Positions 17,896-27,326 of a DNA stretch of 64,000 nucleotides are shown piece after piece (within the stretch, counting starts at the first letter, position 1; every line of letters starts with the position of its first letter). Origin of the DNA: Microbacterium foliorum (GTDB taxonomy: Bacteria > Actinomycetota > Actinomycetes > Actinomycetales > Microbacteriaceae). The stretch lies in assembly GCF_003367705.1 (NCBI RefSeq), contig NZ_CP031425.1, forward strand, positions 2,418,001 to 2,482,000, read 5' to 3'. A program made the translations under genes and the position numbers. The notes under the pieces are model-generated. The model was not told where the DNA came from. It saw nothing but the letters and a program-made list of their open reading frames with translations, and did no database searches.

Positions 17896-17901
17896 AGGGT
17901 A
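17896..17901 (-). promoter_or_regulatory. -10 element for leaderless manC transcript
   Basis: TACCCT on the minus strand, 6 bases before the GTG at 17889. Confidence 0.5.
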
Positions 17902-17990
17902 TCGCGGGCCGGCATCCGGACACGGAGGCGGACATCTCGACATCGAGAGAGTTAGGTTCCCCTTCGTCGCCCAGTCCCCTCTCACGGGAA

Positions 17991-17996
17991 TAGGAT
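17991..17996 (+). promoter_or_regulatory. Candidate -10 element of the sdh operon
   Basis: TAGGAT about 93 bases before the sdhC start. Unlike its neighbours this would give a leader of about 86 bases ending in a good Shine-Dalgarno sequence (AGGGAGGA). No convincing -35 is visible. Confidence 0.35.
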
Positions 17997-18088
17997 GGTG
18001 TCCGATCGGCCGTGCCCTACGCCAGCACGTTCACGCGGGAAAGACGCATCGCACGCGACCGAGTCACATCGATCCAGGGAGGACGACC

Positions 18089-18523
18089 GTGTCCACAAGC
18101 GCTCGCTTGACACCGTCGATTTCGGAAACCACTTCCAAGACGCCGCGCGGCACCCTCTACCGAGGTCGCGAAGGCATGTGGTCGTGGGTGCTTCACCGCA
18201 TCACCGGAGTCGCCATCTTCTTCTTCCTGTTGGTGCATGTGCTCGACACAGCACTCATCAGGGTGTCGCCCGAGGCCTACAACGCGGTCATCGGCACATA
18301 CAAGAACCCGATCATGGCCCTCGGCGAGGTCGTGCTGGTCGCGGGCATCGTGTTCCACGCGATGAACGGCCTGCGCATCATCGCGGTCGACTTCTGGTCG
18401 AAGGGCGCCAAGTACCAGCGCCAGCTCTTCTGGGGCGTGCTGCTGGTCTGGGGCATCATCATGGCGGGCTTCGTGCCGCGCCACCTCATGCTCGCGTTCG
18501 CCGGCTTCGGAGGAGGACACTGA
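18089..18523 (+). CDS. sdhC: Succinate dehydrogenase cytochrome b556 subunit
   Basis: Membrane anchor of complex II, 144 residues with three transmembrane helices. The SdhC signature is WSWVLHRITGVAIFF, with a candidate haem-ligand His in VFHAMNGLR. GTG start 8 bases after AGGGAGGA. First gene of sdhCDAB; its TGA overlaps the sdhD ATG. Confidence 0.93.
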   Translation: MSTSARLTPSISETTSKTPRGTLYRGREGMWSWVLHRITGVAIFFFLLVHVLDTALIRVSPEAYNAVIGTYKNPIMALGEVVLVAGIVFHAMNGLRIIAVDFWSKGAKYQRQLFWGVLLVWGIIMAGFVPRHLMLAFAGFGGGH

Positions 18524-18966
18524 TGACCGCTCAGACCGTCGCCGCTCCGGCACGCGCCCGCCGCGGATTCAACCTCGAGAAGTGGGGCTGGCTGTTCATG
18601 CGCGGCTCCGGCGTCGTCCTCGTCGTGCTGATCTTCGGCCACCTGTTCATCAACCTGATGGTCGGCGAGGGCATCCACGCCCTCGACTTCGCGTTCATCG
18701 CGGGCAAGTTCGCCACTCCGTTCTGGCAGTGGTGGGACGTCCTCATGCTCTGGCTTGCACTGATCCACGGTGCCAACGGCATGCGGACGATCGTCAACGA
18801 CTATGTCACGAACAACACCGCCCGCAAGGCGCTGACCTGGGCCCTCGGCCTGGCTGCGGCCCTGCTCATCATCCTCGGCACGCTGGTCGTCTTCACCTTC
18901 GACCCGTGCCTCGGCGTGACCGAGACGAGCACGCTGTGGGAACAGTGCCAGACGCTGGGCAAGTAG
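18523..18966 (+). CDS. sdhD: Succinate dehydrogenase hydrophobic membrane anchor subunit
   Basis: 147-residue second anchor of complex II with three hydrophobic helices (about residues 26-48, 69-90 and 104-125). The [15 protein letters not shown] segment carries the His typical of SdhD. Together with SdhC it binds haem and quinone. Overlaps sdhC by one base and is followed by sdhA after 19 bases. Confidence 0.92.
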   Translation: MTAQTVAAPARARRGFNLEKWGWLFMRGSGVVLVVLIFGHLFINLMVGEGIHALDFAFIAGKFATPFWQWWDVLMLWLALIHGANGMRTIVNDYVTNNTARKALTWALGLAAALLIILGTLVVFTFDPCLGVTETSTLWEQCQTLGK

Positions 18967-18985
18967 AAGAGAAGGCATACCAGAA

Positions 18986-20812
18986 GTGACTACAGAGACC
19001 CAGGCTTCCGTCGTGCGCGACGGAGTGCACTACCACCAGTTCGACATCGTGATCGTGGGCGCCGGCGGCGCCGGCATGCGCGCGGCGATCGAGGCGGGCT
19101 CCGGCGCGAACACCGCCGTCATCTCCAAGCTCTACCCGACGCGTTCGCACACCGGCGCGGCACAGGGCGGCATGGCGGCAGCCCTCGCGAACGTCGAGGA
19201 GGACAGCTGGGAGTGGCACACCTTCGACACGGTCAAGGGCGGCGACTACCTCGTCGACCAGGATGCTGCGGAGATCCTCGCCAAGGAGGCCATCGACGCG
19301 GTCATCGACCTCGAGAACATGGGTCTCCCCTTCAACCGCACGCCCGAGGGCAAGATCGATCAGCGCCGATTCGGCGGCCACACCGCCGAGCACGGCAAGA
19401 CCCCGGTGCGTCGGGCCTGCTACGCCGCGGACCGCACGGGTCACATGATCCTGCAGACGCTCTTCCAGAACTGCGTCAAGCTGGGCATCAACTTCTTCAA
19501 CGAGTTCTACGTCCTCGACCTGCTGACGGTGAAGGATGCCGACGGCAAGACGCAGGTCTCGGGCGTCGTGGCGTACGACCTGTCGACGGGCGAGCTGCAC
19601 GTCTTCCAGGCCAAGGCCGTGATCTTCGCGACGGGCGGTTTCGGCAAGATCTTCAAGACCACCTCGAACGCGCACACCCTCACCGGCGACGGCGTCGGCA
19701 TCGTCTGGCGCAAGGGTCTCCCCCTCGAGGACCTCGAGTTCTTCCAGTTCCACCCGACCGGTCTCGCCGGGCTCGGCATCCTCCTCACCGAGGGCGCCCG
19801 TGGTGAGGGCGCGATCCTGCGCAACGCCTCGGGCGAGCGCTTCATGGAGCGCTACGCCCCGACCATCAAGGACCTCGCGCCGCGTGACATCGTCGCCCGG
19901 TGCATGGTCCAGGAGGTCGCAGAAGGACGTGGCGCCGGTCCCCACAAGGACTACGTGCTGCTGGACTGCACCCACCTCGGCGCCGAGGTCCTCGAGACCA
20001 AGCTCCCCGACATCACCGAGTTCGCCCGCACCTACCTCGGCGTCGATCCGGTCGTCGAGCCCGTGCCGGTGATGCCGACCGCTCACTACGCGATGGGCGG
20101 GATCCCGACGAACAACAACGGCGAGGTCCTCGCCGACAACGACACCGTCGTCCCCGGTCTGTACGCGGCCGGCGAGTGCGCCTGCGTCTCGGTGCACGGG
20201 GCCAACCGTCTCGGCACCAACTCGCTGCTCGACATCAACGTGTTCGGCAAGCGCTCAGGGCGCAACGCGGTCGAGTACGTCAAGACCGCCGAATTCGTGC
20301 CGCTTCCCGAGAACCCTGCGGCCTTCGTCTCGGACATGCTCGAGGGGCTGCGCAACAACCAGGGCACCGAGCGCATCGCCGTGCTGCGCAAGACGCTGCA
20401 GGACGAGATGGACAAGGGTGCGCAGGTGTTCCGCACGCACGAGTCCCTGCAGCACGTGCTCGGCGTCATCGCCGACCTGCGCGACCGCTACCGGAACATC
20501 CACGTCGACGACAAGGGCAAGCGCTTCAACACCGACCTGCTCGAGGCCGTCGAGCTGGGCTTCCTGCTCGACATCGCCGAGGTCGTCGTCTACGCCGCGC
20601 AGAACCGCGAGGAGAGCCGTGGCGGCCACATGCGCGACGACTTCCCCCAGCGCGATGACGAGAACTACATGCAGCACACCATGGCCTATCTCACGGGCGA
20701 TGCGCACTCGTCCGACCCGGGCGATCACATCAAGCTCGACTGGAAGCCCGTCGTGTTCACGAAGAACGAGCAGGGCGAGTTGAACTACCCGCCGATGGAG
20801 AGGAAGTACTGA
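18986..20812 (+). CDS. sdhA: Succinate dehydrogenase flavoprotein subunit
   Basis: Catalytic subunit oxidising succinate to fumarate with covalently bound FAD; 608 residues. The dinucleotide motif [11 protein letters not shown] is near the N-terminus. FAD would attach to the His in [11 protein letters not shown]. The active-site FHPTG and [13 protein letters not shown] segments are intact, as is the C-terminal [11 protein letters not shown] start; two bases separate it from sdhB. Confidence 0.97.
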   Translation: MTTETQASVVRDGVHYHQFDIVIVGAGGAGMRAAIEAGSGANTAVISKLYPTRSHTGAAQGGMAAALANVEEDSWEWHTFDTVKGGDYLVDQDAAEILAKEAIDAVIDLENMGLPFNRTPEGKIDQRRFGGHTAEHGKTPVRRACYAADRTGHMILQTLFQNCVKLGINFFNEFYVLDLLTVKDADGKTQVSGVVAYDLSTGELHVFQAKAVIFATGGFGKIFKTTSNAHTLTGDGVGIVWRKGLPLEDLEFFQFHPTGLAGLGILLTEGARGEGAILRNASGERFMERYAPTIKDLAPRDIVARCMVQEVAEGRGAGPHKDYVLLDCTHLGAEVLETKLPDITEFARTYLGVDPVVEPVPVMPTAHYAMGGIPTNNNGEVLADNDTVVPGLYAAGECACVSVHGANRLGTNSLLDINVFGKRSGRNAVEYVKTAEFVPLPENPAAFVSDMLEGLRNNQGTERIAVLRKTLQDEMDKGAQVFRTHESLQHVLGVIADLRDRYRNIHVDDKGKRFNTDLLEAVELGFLLDIAEVVVYAAQNREESRGGHMRDDFPQRDDENYMQHTMAYLTGDAHSSDPGDHIKLDWKPVVFTKNEQGELNYPPMERKY

Positions 20813-20814
20813 GC

Positions 20815-21582
20815 ATGTCGAACGCCATCGCCGAAGCCCCCGCGGCCACGACCGAAGAGGCGGCGATCCAGTCCTTCATCGTCACCTTCAACATCCGCCG
20901 GTTCGACCCCGAGGTCGACTCCGAGCCGCACTGGGTCGACTACGACGTGGAGCTCTTCTCCACCGACCGCGTGCTCGACGCACTGCACAAGATCAAGTGG
21001 GAGGTCGACGGCTCGCTCACGTTCCGCCGTTCCTGCGCCCACGGCATCTGCGGCTCCGATGCGATGCGCATCAACGGTCGCAATCGTCTGGCCTGCAAGA
21101 CGCTGATCAAGGACCTCGACATCTCGAAGCCGATCTACGTCGAGGCCATCAAGGGCCTTCCGCTCGAGAAGGACCTCGTCGTCGACATGGAGCCGTTCTT
21201 CGCCTCCTACCGCGAGGTCCAGCCGTTCCTCGTCGCCAACTCGGTGCCGGAGAAGGGCAAGGAGCGCGTCCAGAGCATCGCCGACCGCGAGATCTTCGAC
21301 GACACGACCAAGTGCATCCTCTGCGCCGCGTGCACGTCCTCGTGCCCGGTGTTCTGGACCGACGGGCAGTACTTCGGCCCCGCCGCGATCGTGAACGCGC
21401 ATCGATTCATCTTCGACTCGCGCGATGACAACGCCGCCGTGCGCCTCGACATCCTCAACGACAAAGAGGGCGTGTGGCGCTGCCGCACCACCTTCAACTG
21501 CTCCGAGGCGTGCCCCCGCGGCATCGAGGTCACCAAGGCCATCGCCGAGGTCAAGCAGGCCGTGCTGCGCGGGCGTCCCTGA
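20815..21582 (+). CDS. sdhB: Succinate dehydrogenase iron-sulfur subunit
   Basis: Electron-transfer subunit of complex II, 255 residues. Cluster ligands are visible: RRSCAHGICGSDAM for the [2Fe-2S] centre, CILCAACTSSCPVFW and CSEACPRGIEVTKA for the [4Fe-4S] and [3Fe-4S] centres. Last gene of the operon, followed by a 14-bp terminator stem. Confidence 0.97.
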   Translation: MSNAIAEAPAATTEEAAIQSFIVTFNIRRFDPEVDSEPHWVDYDVELFSTDRVLDALHKIKWEVDGSLTFRRSCAHGICGSDAMRINGRNRLACKTLIKDLDISKPIYVEAIKGLPLEKDLVVDMEPFFASYREVQPFLVANSVPEKGKERVQSIADREIFDDTTKCILCAACTSSCPVFWTDGQYFGPAAIVNAHRFIFDSRDDNAAVRLDILNDKEGVWRCRTTFNCSEACPRGIEVTKAIAEVKQAVLRGRP

Positions 21583-21597
21583 CGCGACTCGTACGCA

Positions 21598-21637
21598 GAG
21601 AAGGGGCGGGCGCCCGGTCGGGTGCCCGCCCCTTCTC
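21598..21637 (+). terminator. Terminator of the sdh operon
   Basis: GAGAAGGGGCGGGC pairs perfectly with GCCCGCCCCTTCTC (14 bp, 12-base loop), starting 15 bases after the sdhB stop. Followed by a short mixed sequence rather than a T-run. Confidence 0.85.
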
Positions 21638-21647
21638 GTCGCCCGGA

Positions 21648-21653
21648 TAGGCT
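21648..21653 (+). promoter_or_regulatory. -10 element for a leaderless yihY-type transcript
   Basis: TAGGCT, 6 bases before the GTG at 21660 and 10 bases after the sdh terminator stem. Confidence 0.55.
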
Positions 21654-21659
21654 GAAGAC

Positions 21660-22868
21660 GTGTCTGATCGTGATCGCGGTGCCACCGGCTCCGGTCGCGT
21701 CGACGCCGCCGTCGAGCGGGCGACCGCCCTGACGCAGCGGACCCTCGCGCTGTTCCCCGTGCGAGTGTGGCGACACTTCCTGCAGCACAACGGGTTCCTC
21801 CTCGCCGCGGGCGTGAGCTATCAGGCCCTGTTCGCGATCTTCGCGGCGATCTATCTGGCATTCGCCGTCACCGGGCTCTGGCTGGGCGGCAGCACCGAGG
21901 CGGTCGACGGCGTGATCGCCCTCGTGAACGGCTACGTCCCCAACCTGATCCTCGACGAGGGAGGCGTGTTCACCCCGGCGCAGGTGCAGGAGATCGCGGC
22001 GAACACCACCGGCGTGCTGAGCGTGACGGGCCTGATCGCCCTCGGCACCGTCATCTGGACCGCCATCGGCTGGGTCACCTTCTCGCGGCGGGCGACGAGG
22101 GACATCTTCGGGCTGCCGCCGGATCTGCGCAGCTACTTCCTGCTGAAGGCACGGGATCTGCTGGCCGCGCTGCTCTTCGGGATCGCGCTGATCGCGGGCT
22201 CCGTCCTCAGCTCCGCGAGCGCGGCCGCGCTGACGTGGATCCTCGGCCTCGTCGGCTGGGATTCCGGCTCGACGGGCTGGGAGATCAGCATCCGCATCGG
22301 CACGATCCTCTTCTCCTTCGTCCTGCTCTCGAGCGCTCTCGCCGCGATGGTGCGCTTTCTGACGGGGACCTCGCTCGACTGGGTCGTGATCTGGCCCGGC
22401 GCGCTGCTGGGCGGGGGCGCGATGACCGTGCTGCAGTTCGGGGTGGGATTCCTGCTGAGCTACACCCCCGCGAACCCCCTCCTCGCGACGTTCGCGATCT
22501 TCGTCGGCCTGCTGCTCTGGTTCCGGATCAACGGTGTCGTGATGCTGGTGGCATCCTCGTGGATCGCGGTCGCCGCGAAGGATCGTGATGTGCCGCTGCT
22601 GCACATGTCCGACGCGGAGCGGCGAGCGGCCGAGCACCGCACGCTGCTGCGGGCGGCGCGCATCCGCGTGCGGGAGGCCCGTTCGGCCGCTGACGAGGCG
22701 CCCTGGTTCCGCGCCTTCGCAGCGCGACGTGCAGTGCGCGCGGCCGAATCCGATCTGCACGCGCTCGAGGCGTCCGCTCCTCCTCCGCCGCAGACGGGCT
22801 CGCCGCTCGTCCAGCGACTCCTGGCGGAGACGGAGCGCACGTCTCCTGATGTCAGCCGCCCTCGTTAG
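21660..22868 (+). CDS. YihY/BrkB family inner-membrane protein
   Basis: 402 residues with about six transmembrane helices between residues 40 and 300. The family features are present: an N-terminal amphipathic segment, NGFLLAAGVSYQALFA in the first helix region and GALLGGGAMTVLQFG. The C-terminal 80 residues are a charged, Arg/Ala-rich cytoplasmic tail. The family (UPF0761, formerly and wrongly called RNase BN) has no settled function. GTG start without Shine-Dalgarno; leaderless by the upstream hexamer. Confidence 0.82.
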   Translation: MSDRDRGATGSGRVDAAVERATALTQRTLALFPVRVWRHFLQHNGFLLAAGVSYQALFAIFAAIYLAFAVTGLWLGGSTEAVDGVIALVNGYVPNLILDEGGVFTPAQVQEIAANTTGVLSVTGLIALGTVIWTAIGWVTFSRRATRDIFGLPPDLRSYFLLKARDLLAALLFGIALIAGSVLSSASAAALTWILGLVGWDSGSTGWEISIRIGTILFSFVLLSSALAAMVRFLTGTSLDWVVIWPGALLGGGAMTVLQFGVGFLLSYTPANPLLATFAIFVGLLLWFRINGVVMLVASSWIAVAAKDRDVPLLHMSDAERRAAEHRTLLRAARIRVREARSAADEAPWFRAFAARRAVRAAESDLHALEASAPPPPQTGSPLVQRLLAETERTSPDVSRPR

Positions 22869-22871
22869 GCT
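22866..22871 (+). promoter_or_regulatory. -10 element for leaderless xth transcript
   Basis: TAGGCT, 7 bases before the ATG at 22879. It begins in the last codons of the preceding gene. Confidence 0.5.
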
Positions 22872-22878
22872 TGTCGGT

Positions 22879-23721
22879 ATGCCTCATCTGCGTATCGCCT
22901 CGGTCAATGTCAACGGGATCCGAGCGGCGGCTCGCAACGGCATGGCCTCCTGGCTCGACACCGCCGACGTCGACATCCTCACCCTGCAGGAGGTCCGCGG
23001 GCAGGACGAGCACCTCGAGGCCGCGCTCCCCGGATGGACGTTCGTGCACGACGAGGCGACGGCGAAGGGGCGGGCCGGCGTGGCGATCGCGAGCCGCATC
23101 CCTGCCCTCGCGGCGCGGACCGACTTCGGCGACCCGGGCTTCGACTCGAAGGGCCGCTGGATCGAAGCGGACTTCCTGATCGGCGATCGTCCTCTCACCG
23201 TCGTCAGCGCCTACGTCCACAGCGGCGAGGCCGACACCCCCAAGCAAGACGAGAAGTGGAAGTTCCTCGACGCCTTCGGCGTGCGTCTCGCCGAGCTCGG
23301 TGAGGGCGACCGTCCGCTCGCTCTCGTGACGGGCGATCTGAACGTCGGCCACCGCGAGCTCGACATCAAGAACTGGCGAGGCAACCGCAAGAAGGCGGGC
23401 TTCCTCCCCCGCGAGCGCGCGTATTTCGACCGCTTCCTCGGCGCGGTGGGCGAAACCGTCGAAGGTGTCGACGGCACCATCGGCGAGGGCCTCGGCTGGG
23501 TCGACGTCGGGCGCACCTTCCACGGAGAGGTCGAGGGCCCCTACACGTGGTGGTCGATGCGCGGGCAGGCCTTCGACAACGATTCAGGGTGGCGGATCGA
23601 CTACCACCTGGCCACCCCTGCCCTCGCCGAACGGGTCACCGCCTACCACGTGGCCCGAGCCGACGCCTACGACCAGCGCTGGAGCGACCACGCACCCGTC
23701 GTGGTCGACTACACGTACTGA
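22879..23721 (+). CDS. xth: Exodeoxyribonuclease III (AP endonuclease family)
   Basis: Base-excision repair nuclease of the EEP fold, 280 residues. Active-site motifs in order: SVNVNGIRAA, DILTLQEVRG (metal Glu), TGDLNVGHRELDIKN, and WRIDYHLATPAL with WSDHAPVVVDY at the C-terminus. The ATG at 22879 is where family homology begins; longer in-frame starts would lie inside the preceding gene. Confidence 0.95.
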   Translation: MPHLRIASVNVNGIRAAARNGMASWLDTADVDILTLQEVRGQDEHLEAALPGWTFVHDEATAKGRAGVAIASRIPALAARTDFGDPGFDSKGRWIEADFLIGDRPLTVVSAYVHSGEADTPKQDEKWKFLDAFGVRLAELGEGDRPLALVTGDLNVGHRELDIKNWRGNRKKAGFLPRERAYFDRFLGAVGETVEGVDGTIGEGLGWVDVGRTFHGEVEGPYTWWSMRGQAFDNDSGWRIDYHLATPALAERVTAYHVARADAYDQRWSDHAPVVVDYTY

Positions 23722-24771
<1,050 letters not shown>

Positions 24772-24783
24772 CGCGCTGCGCCA

Positions 24784-24789
24784 TAGGAT
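24784..24789 (+). promoter_or_regulatory. -10 element for leaderless transcript of the Pro-rich protein
   Basis: TAGGAT, 6 bases before the GTG at 24796. Confidence 0.55.
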
Positions 24790-24795
24790 GGGGGC

Positions 24796-25527
24796 GTGAC
24801 TGACCCGCAGCTGCCCCCGTCCGGCGCCGTTCCTCCCGTACCACCCGCACCTCCCGCGTACCAGCCCACTCAGCCCGACGAGCCGGCTCAGCCCGAGTAT
24901 CAGCCCGCGCCTCCCGCGTACCAGTCTGCTCCGCCTCCCGCGTACCAGTCCGCTCCGCCTGCCGCGTATCAGCCTTATCCGCCTGCGCCGCAGACCTATC
25001 AGCCGTCGGCACCGTCGGCCCCCGCCGCGCAGCCGTACCAGGCACCTCCGGGCGCTCCCGTCTACCAGGCGAGCCCTCCCGGCGCCTATCAGGTGCCGGT
25101 CGGCGGCTACCAGACGCCCGCAGGGTCTTACCAGCCGCCCGCCGCGGAGCAGAAGAAGTCCGGGATGCTCGGCCTCGTCGCCCTGATCCTGTCGCTCGTG
25201 GCAGCCGTGGTCACGCCCATCGTCGCCGGAATCGCGGGGTTCGAGATCGGCCGTCGCATCCCCGGCGGCCTGGACACGACCTCTCCTGACTTCCTCTCGG
25301 TGCTCTCCCCGGCGCGCGACCAGGTTCTCTGGGCGGAGGTGTCGTTCTGGACGGGCACGATCCTCGGCATCGCGGCGATCGTGATCGGCATCCTCGCCAT
25401 CCGCAAGAAGCAGGGACGGGGCGCGGGGATCGCGGCCCTCGTCGTGGCAGTGCTCGGCCCGATCATCTTCTGGCTCGTCGTCCTCGTCACCGTCTCGACG
25501 GGAACCGCCGCGGGCTTCCTTCCCTGA
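24796..25527 (+). CDS. Pro/Tyr/Gln-rich N-terminus, two-helix membrane protein (DUF4190-like)
   Basis: 243 residues. Residues 1-115 are a cytoplasmic low-complexity region with about ten short repeats around PPAYQ/PAYQ. After EQKKSGMLG a helix (about 120-142), a loop and two further hydrophobic stretches (about 180-200 and 215-237) follow, with RKKQGRGAGIAALVV between them. The layout is that of the widespread actinobacterial DUF4190-type proteins, for which no function is known. The repeats could serve as a disordered tether. GTG start, probably leaderless. Confidence 0.7.
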   Translation: MTDPQLPPSGAVPPVPPAPPAYQPTQPDEPAQPEYQPAPPAYQSAPPPAYQSAPPAAYQPYPPAPQTYQPSAPSAPAAQPYQAPPGAPVYQASPPGAYQVPVGGYQTPAGSYQPPAAEQKKSGMLGLVALILSLVAAVVTPIVAGIAGFEIGRRIPGGLDTTSPDFLSVLSPARDQVLWAEVSFWTGTILGIAAIVIGILAIRKKQGRGAGIAALVVAVLGPIIFWLVVLVTVSTGTAAGFLP

Positions 25528-25532
25528 TCACA

Positions 25533-25548
25533 CGCGCCTCCGGGCGCG
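25533..25548. terminator. Short hairpin between convergent genes
   Basis: CGCGCC and GGCGCG pair around a TCCG loop 5 bases after the stop of the membrane protein, in the 38-base gap before pth. Only 6 bp, so a weak candidate. Confidence 0.3.
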
Positions 25549-25565
25549 CACCCGCGAACCCGCGG

Positions 25566-26147
25566 TCAGCGCGGAGCGTGGTGCTTCTGCTGCGCGGCGA
25601 GCAGCCCCTCGGCGACCAGCAGCTCGACCGCATCGGCGGCGTCCGAGACGAGGATGGGCAGGTTCGCGCGTTCGTCCTTGCCGAAGGGCGAGAGCACCCA
25701 GTCCGCCGGATCCTGGCGGCCGACGGGCCGGCCGATCCCCACCCGCACGCGCGGGAACTCGGGCGTGGTGATCGCTCGGGCGATGTCGCGCACACCGTTG
25801 TGCCCGCCGTGTCCGCCGCCTGTCTTGAGCTTGACGGTGTCGAACGGGATGTCGAGCTCGTCATGGATCACGATGATCTGCTCGGGGGGCACCGAGTAGA
25901 ACCGCGCGAGAGCGGCGACCGGGGTACCCGAGACGTTCATGAAGGTGTTCGGCTTCGCGAGCACCAGCTTGTCTCCCCCGGGGCGGAGCCACGTCTCCAC
26001 GACGCGTGCGCCGCCCTTGTGCTCACGGAAGGTCTCACCGCGCCGTGCGGCGAGCTCGTCGATCACCATCTGCCCGACGTTGTGCCGGGTCGCCTCGTAT
26101 CGCGGGCCGGGGTTGCCGAGCCCCACCACGAGCCAGGTGGATGCCAT
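25566..26147 (-). CDS. pth: Peptidyl-tRNA hydrolase
   Basis: Releases stalled peptides from tRNA; 193 residues, standard length. N-terminus WLVVGLGNPGPRYEATRHN contains the catalytic His. LAKPNTFMNVSG (substrate-binding Asn) and IVIHDELDIPFD are the family motifs, and KTGGGHGGHNGVRD is intact. Follows rplY in the same direction but a 15-bp hairpin separates them. Shine-Dalgarno GAGAGGAC upstream. Confidence 0.97.
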   Translation of the reverse strand: MASTWLVVGLGNPGPRYEATRHNVGQMVIDELAARRGETFREHKGGARVVETWLRPGGDKLVLAKPNTFMNVSGTPVAALARFYSVPPEQIIVIHDELDIPFDTVKLKTGGGHGGHNGVRDIARAITTPEFPRVRVGIGRPVGRQDPADWVLSPFGKDERANLPILVSDAADAVELLVAEGLLAAQQKHHAPR

Positions 26148-26198
26148 GTCGTCGTCCTCTCGGGGGTGGGCCCTGTGCGGCGCCCGGGTCAGGATACG

Positions 26199-26233
26199 AC
26201 AGAGGGGGCGCGATCTGCTCGCGCCCCCTCTGT
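26199..26233 (-). terminator. Terminator between rplY and pth
   Basis: ACAGAGGGGGCGCGA and TCGCGCCCCCTCTGT form a perfect 15-bp stem with a 5-base loop, 33 bases past the rplY stop and 51 bases before pth. Strong, but pth still lies downstream, so read-through or a separate pth promoter is needed. Confidence 0.85.
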
Positions 26234-26266
26234 GATGCAGTCAGCCGTGGGCTGCGCCTGCGGAGA

Positions 26267-26890
26267 TCACTCCGCGGCGTCCTCCTCCGCGGCCTCTTCC
26301 TCGGTCTCGCCCTCAGCGGGCTCCTCGGCGGTGGTGTCGGTCTCGAGGTCGAGCACCGGCACGGAGACCGCGACGACGAGCGTCTCGGGGTCGGTCAGCA
26401 GCGTCGAGCCCTTGGGCAGCTTGACGTCGGCGGCGGTGATGTGCGCGCCCTCTTCGAGTCCCTCGACCGAGACCTCGACGTTCTGCGGGATGTGCGTCGC
26501 CTCGGCCTCGATCGACAGCGTGGTCGCGTCGAGGTTGGCGATGGTGCCGGGGAACGTCTCGCCCGTGACGACGAGCGGAACGTCGATCGTGACCTTCTCG
26601 CCCTTCTTCACGACGAGCAGGTCGATGTGCTCGATGATCTGGTGCACCGGGTCGCGCTGGACGTCCTTGACCAGCGCGAGCTGGCCCTTGCCCTCGATGT
26701 CGAGCTCGAGAAGCGCGTTGGCGCGACGGATGATCAGCGAGACCTGGTGGCCCGGCAGAGCGACGTGCACGGGCTCGGTGCCGTGACCGTAGATGACGGC
26801 GGGGATCTTTCCGGCTGCGCGCAGACGGCGGGCGAAGCCCTTGCCGAAGCTCTCGCGGAGCTCGGCGACGACCTTGGTGTCTTCAGACAT
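26267..26890 (-). CDS. rplY: 50S ribosomal protein L25, long Ctc form
   Basis: 5S rRNA-binding ribosomal protein, 207 residues: an N-terminal L25 domain (SFGKGFARRLRAAGKIPAVIYG) plus the C-terminal TL5 domain. The last 30 residues are a Glu/Ala-rich acidic tail. GGAGAACCCCC precedes the ATG at 26890; the in-frame extension upstream has no family match. The pairing with pth is common in Gram-positive bacteria. Confidence 0.95.
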   Translation of the reverse strand: MSEDTKVVAELRESFGKGFARRLRAAGKIPAVIYGHGTEPVHVALPGHQVSLIIRRANALLELDIEGKGQLALVKDVQRDPVHQIIEHIDLLVVKKGEKVTIDVPLVVTGETFPGTIANLDATTLSIEAEATHIPQNVEVSVEGLEEGAHITAADVKLPKGSTLLTDPETLVVAVSVPVLDLETDTTAEEPAEGETEEEAAEEDAAE

Positions 26891-27066
26891 GGGGGTTCTC
26901 CTTCGGGACACGCAGCGAGAGCCGCGCGGTGGTCTTGGAATTGTTCTCGAACGCAGACACGTGAGGAAAGCCACCGGCTTGCTTCGCCGCGTCGATAACG
27001 GATGCCAGCGCACGCGCAGAAGCATCCCTCGCCGAGGTACTCCTCTCATGGTACCGGATGAGCCGA

Positions 27067-27072
27067 TAGGCT
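27067..27072 (+). promoter_or_regulatory. -10 element upstream of the 41-residue membrane protein
   Basis: TAGGCT, which would start transcription near 27079 and leave a leader of about 36 bases. A minus-strand TACCAT at 27048-27053 could be the diverging rplY promoter. Confidence 0.4.
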
Positions 27073-27114
27073 GAGAACACCGATTTCCTCTCTGCAGATC
27101 ACGGAGTCTCACTC

Positions 27115-27240
27115 ATGCTCGACGGCGTCTTCTTCTCCCACGCGATCGCCTGGCTCATCGGCGCGATGACGGTGTGCGCCGCGGGCTTCACCTTCGCCGC
27201 CCTGTTCTCTCTCGGACGCTCCGGCTACCGCAAGGACTGA
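27115..27240 (+). CDS. Small single-helix membrane protein (41 residues)
   Basis: ATG to TGA reads MLDGVFFSHAIAWLIGAM, then a hydrophobic run to FAALFSLGRSG and a basic RKD end. One transmembrane helix at about residues 9-33 with positive charges at the C-terminal side, so the C-terminus should be cytoplasmic. A plausible -10 and a weak CGGAG ribosome site precede it. I do not recognise a family. Its length, helix and codon pattern argue for a real gene; it could also be missed by gene callers with length cut-offs. Confidence 0.55.
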   Translation: MLDGVFFSHAIAWLIGAMTVCAAGFTFAALFSLGRSGYRKD

Positions 27241-27283
27241 GGTCGAGGGCGGCGACACACGAGAGCCTCTCCCCCGGCGCCGC

Positions 27284-27289
27284 GATAAT
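27284..27289 (+). promoter_or_regulatory. Candidate -10 element of gnd
   Basis: GATAAT, giving a leader of roughly 30 bases containing TAGGAG before the GTG at 27327. Confidence 0.45.
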
Positions 27290-27326
27290 CTGGACCCATC
27301 CCTCTTTCTCGATCTAGGAGCCTTCT

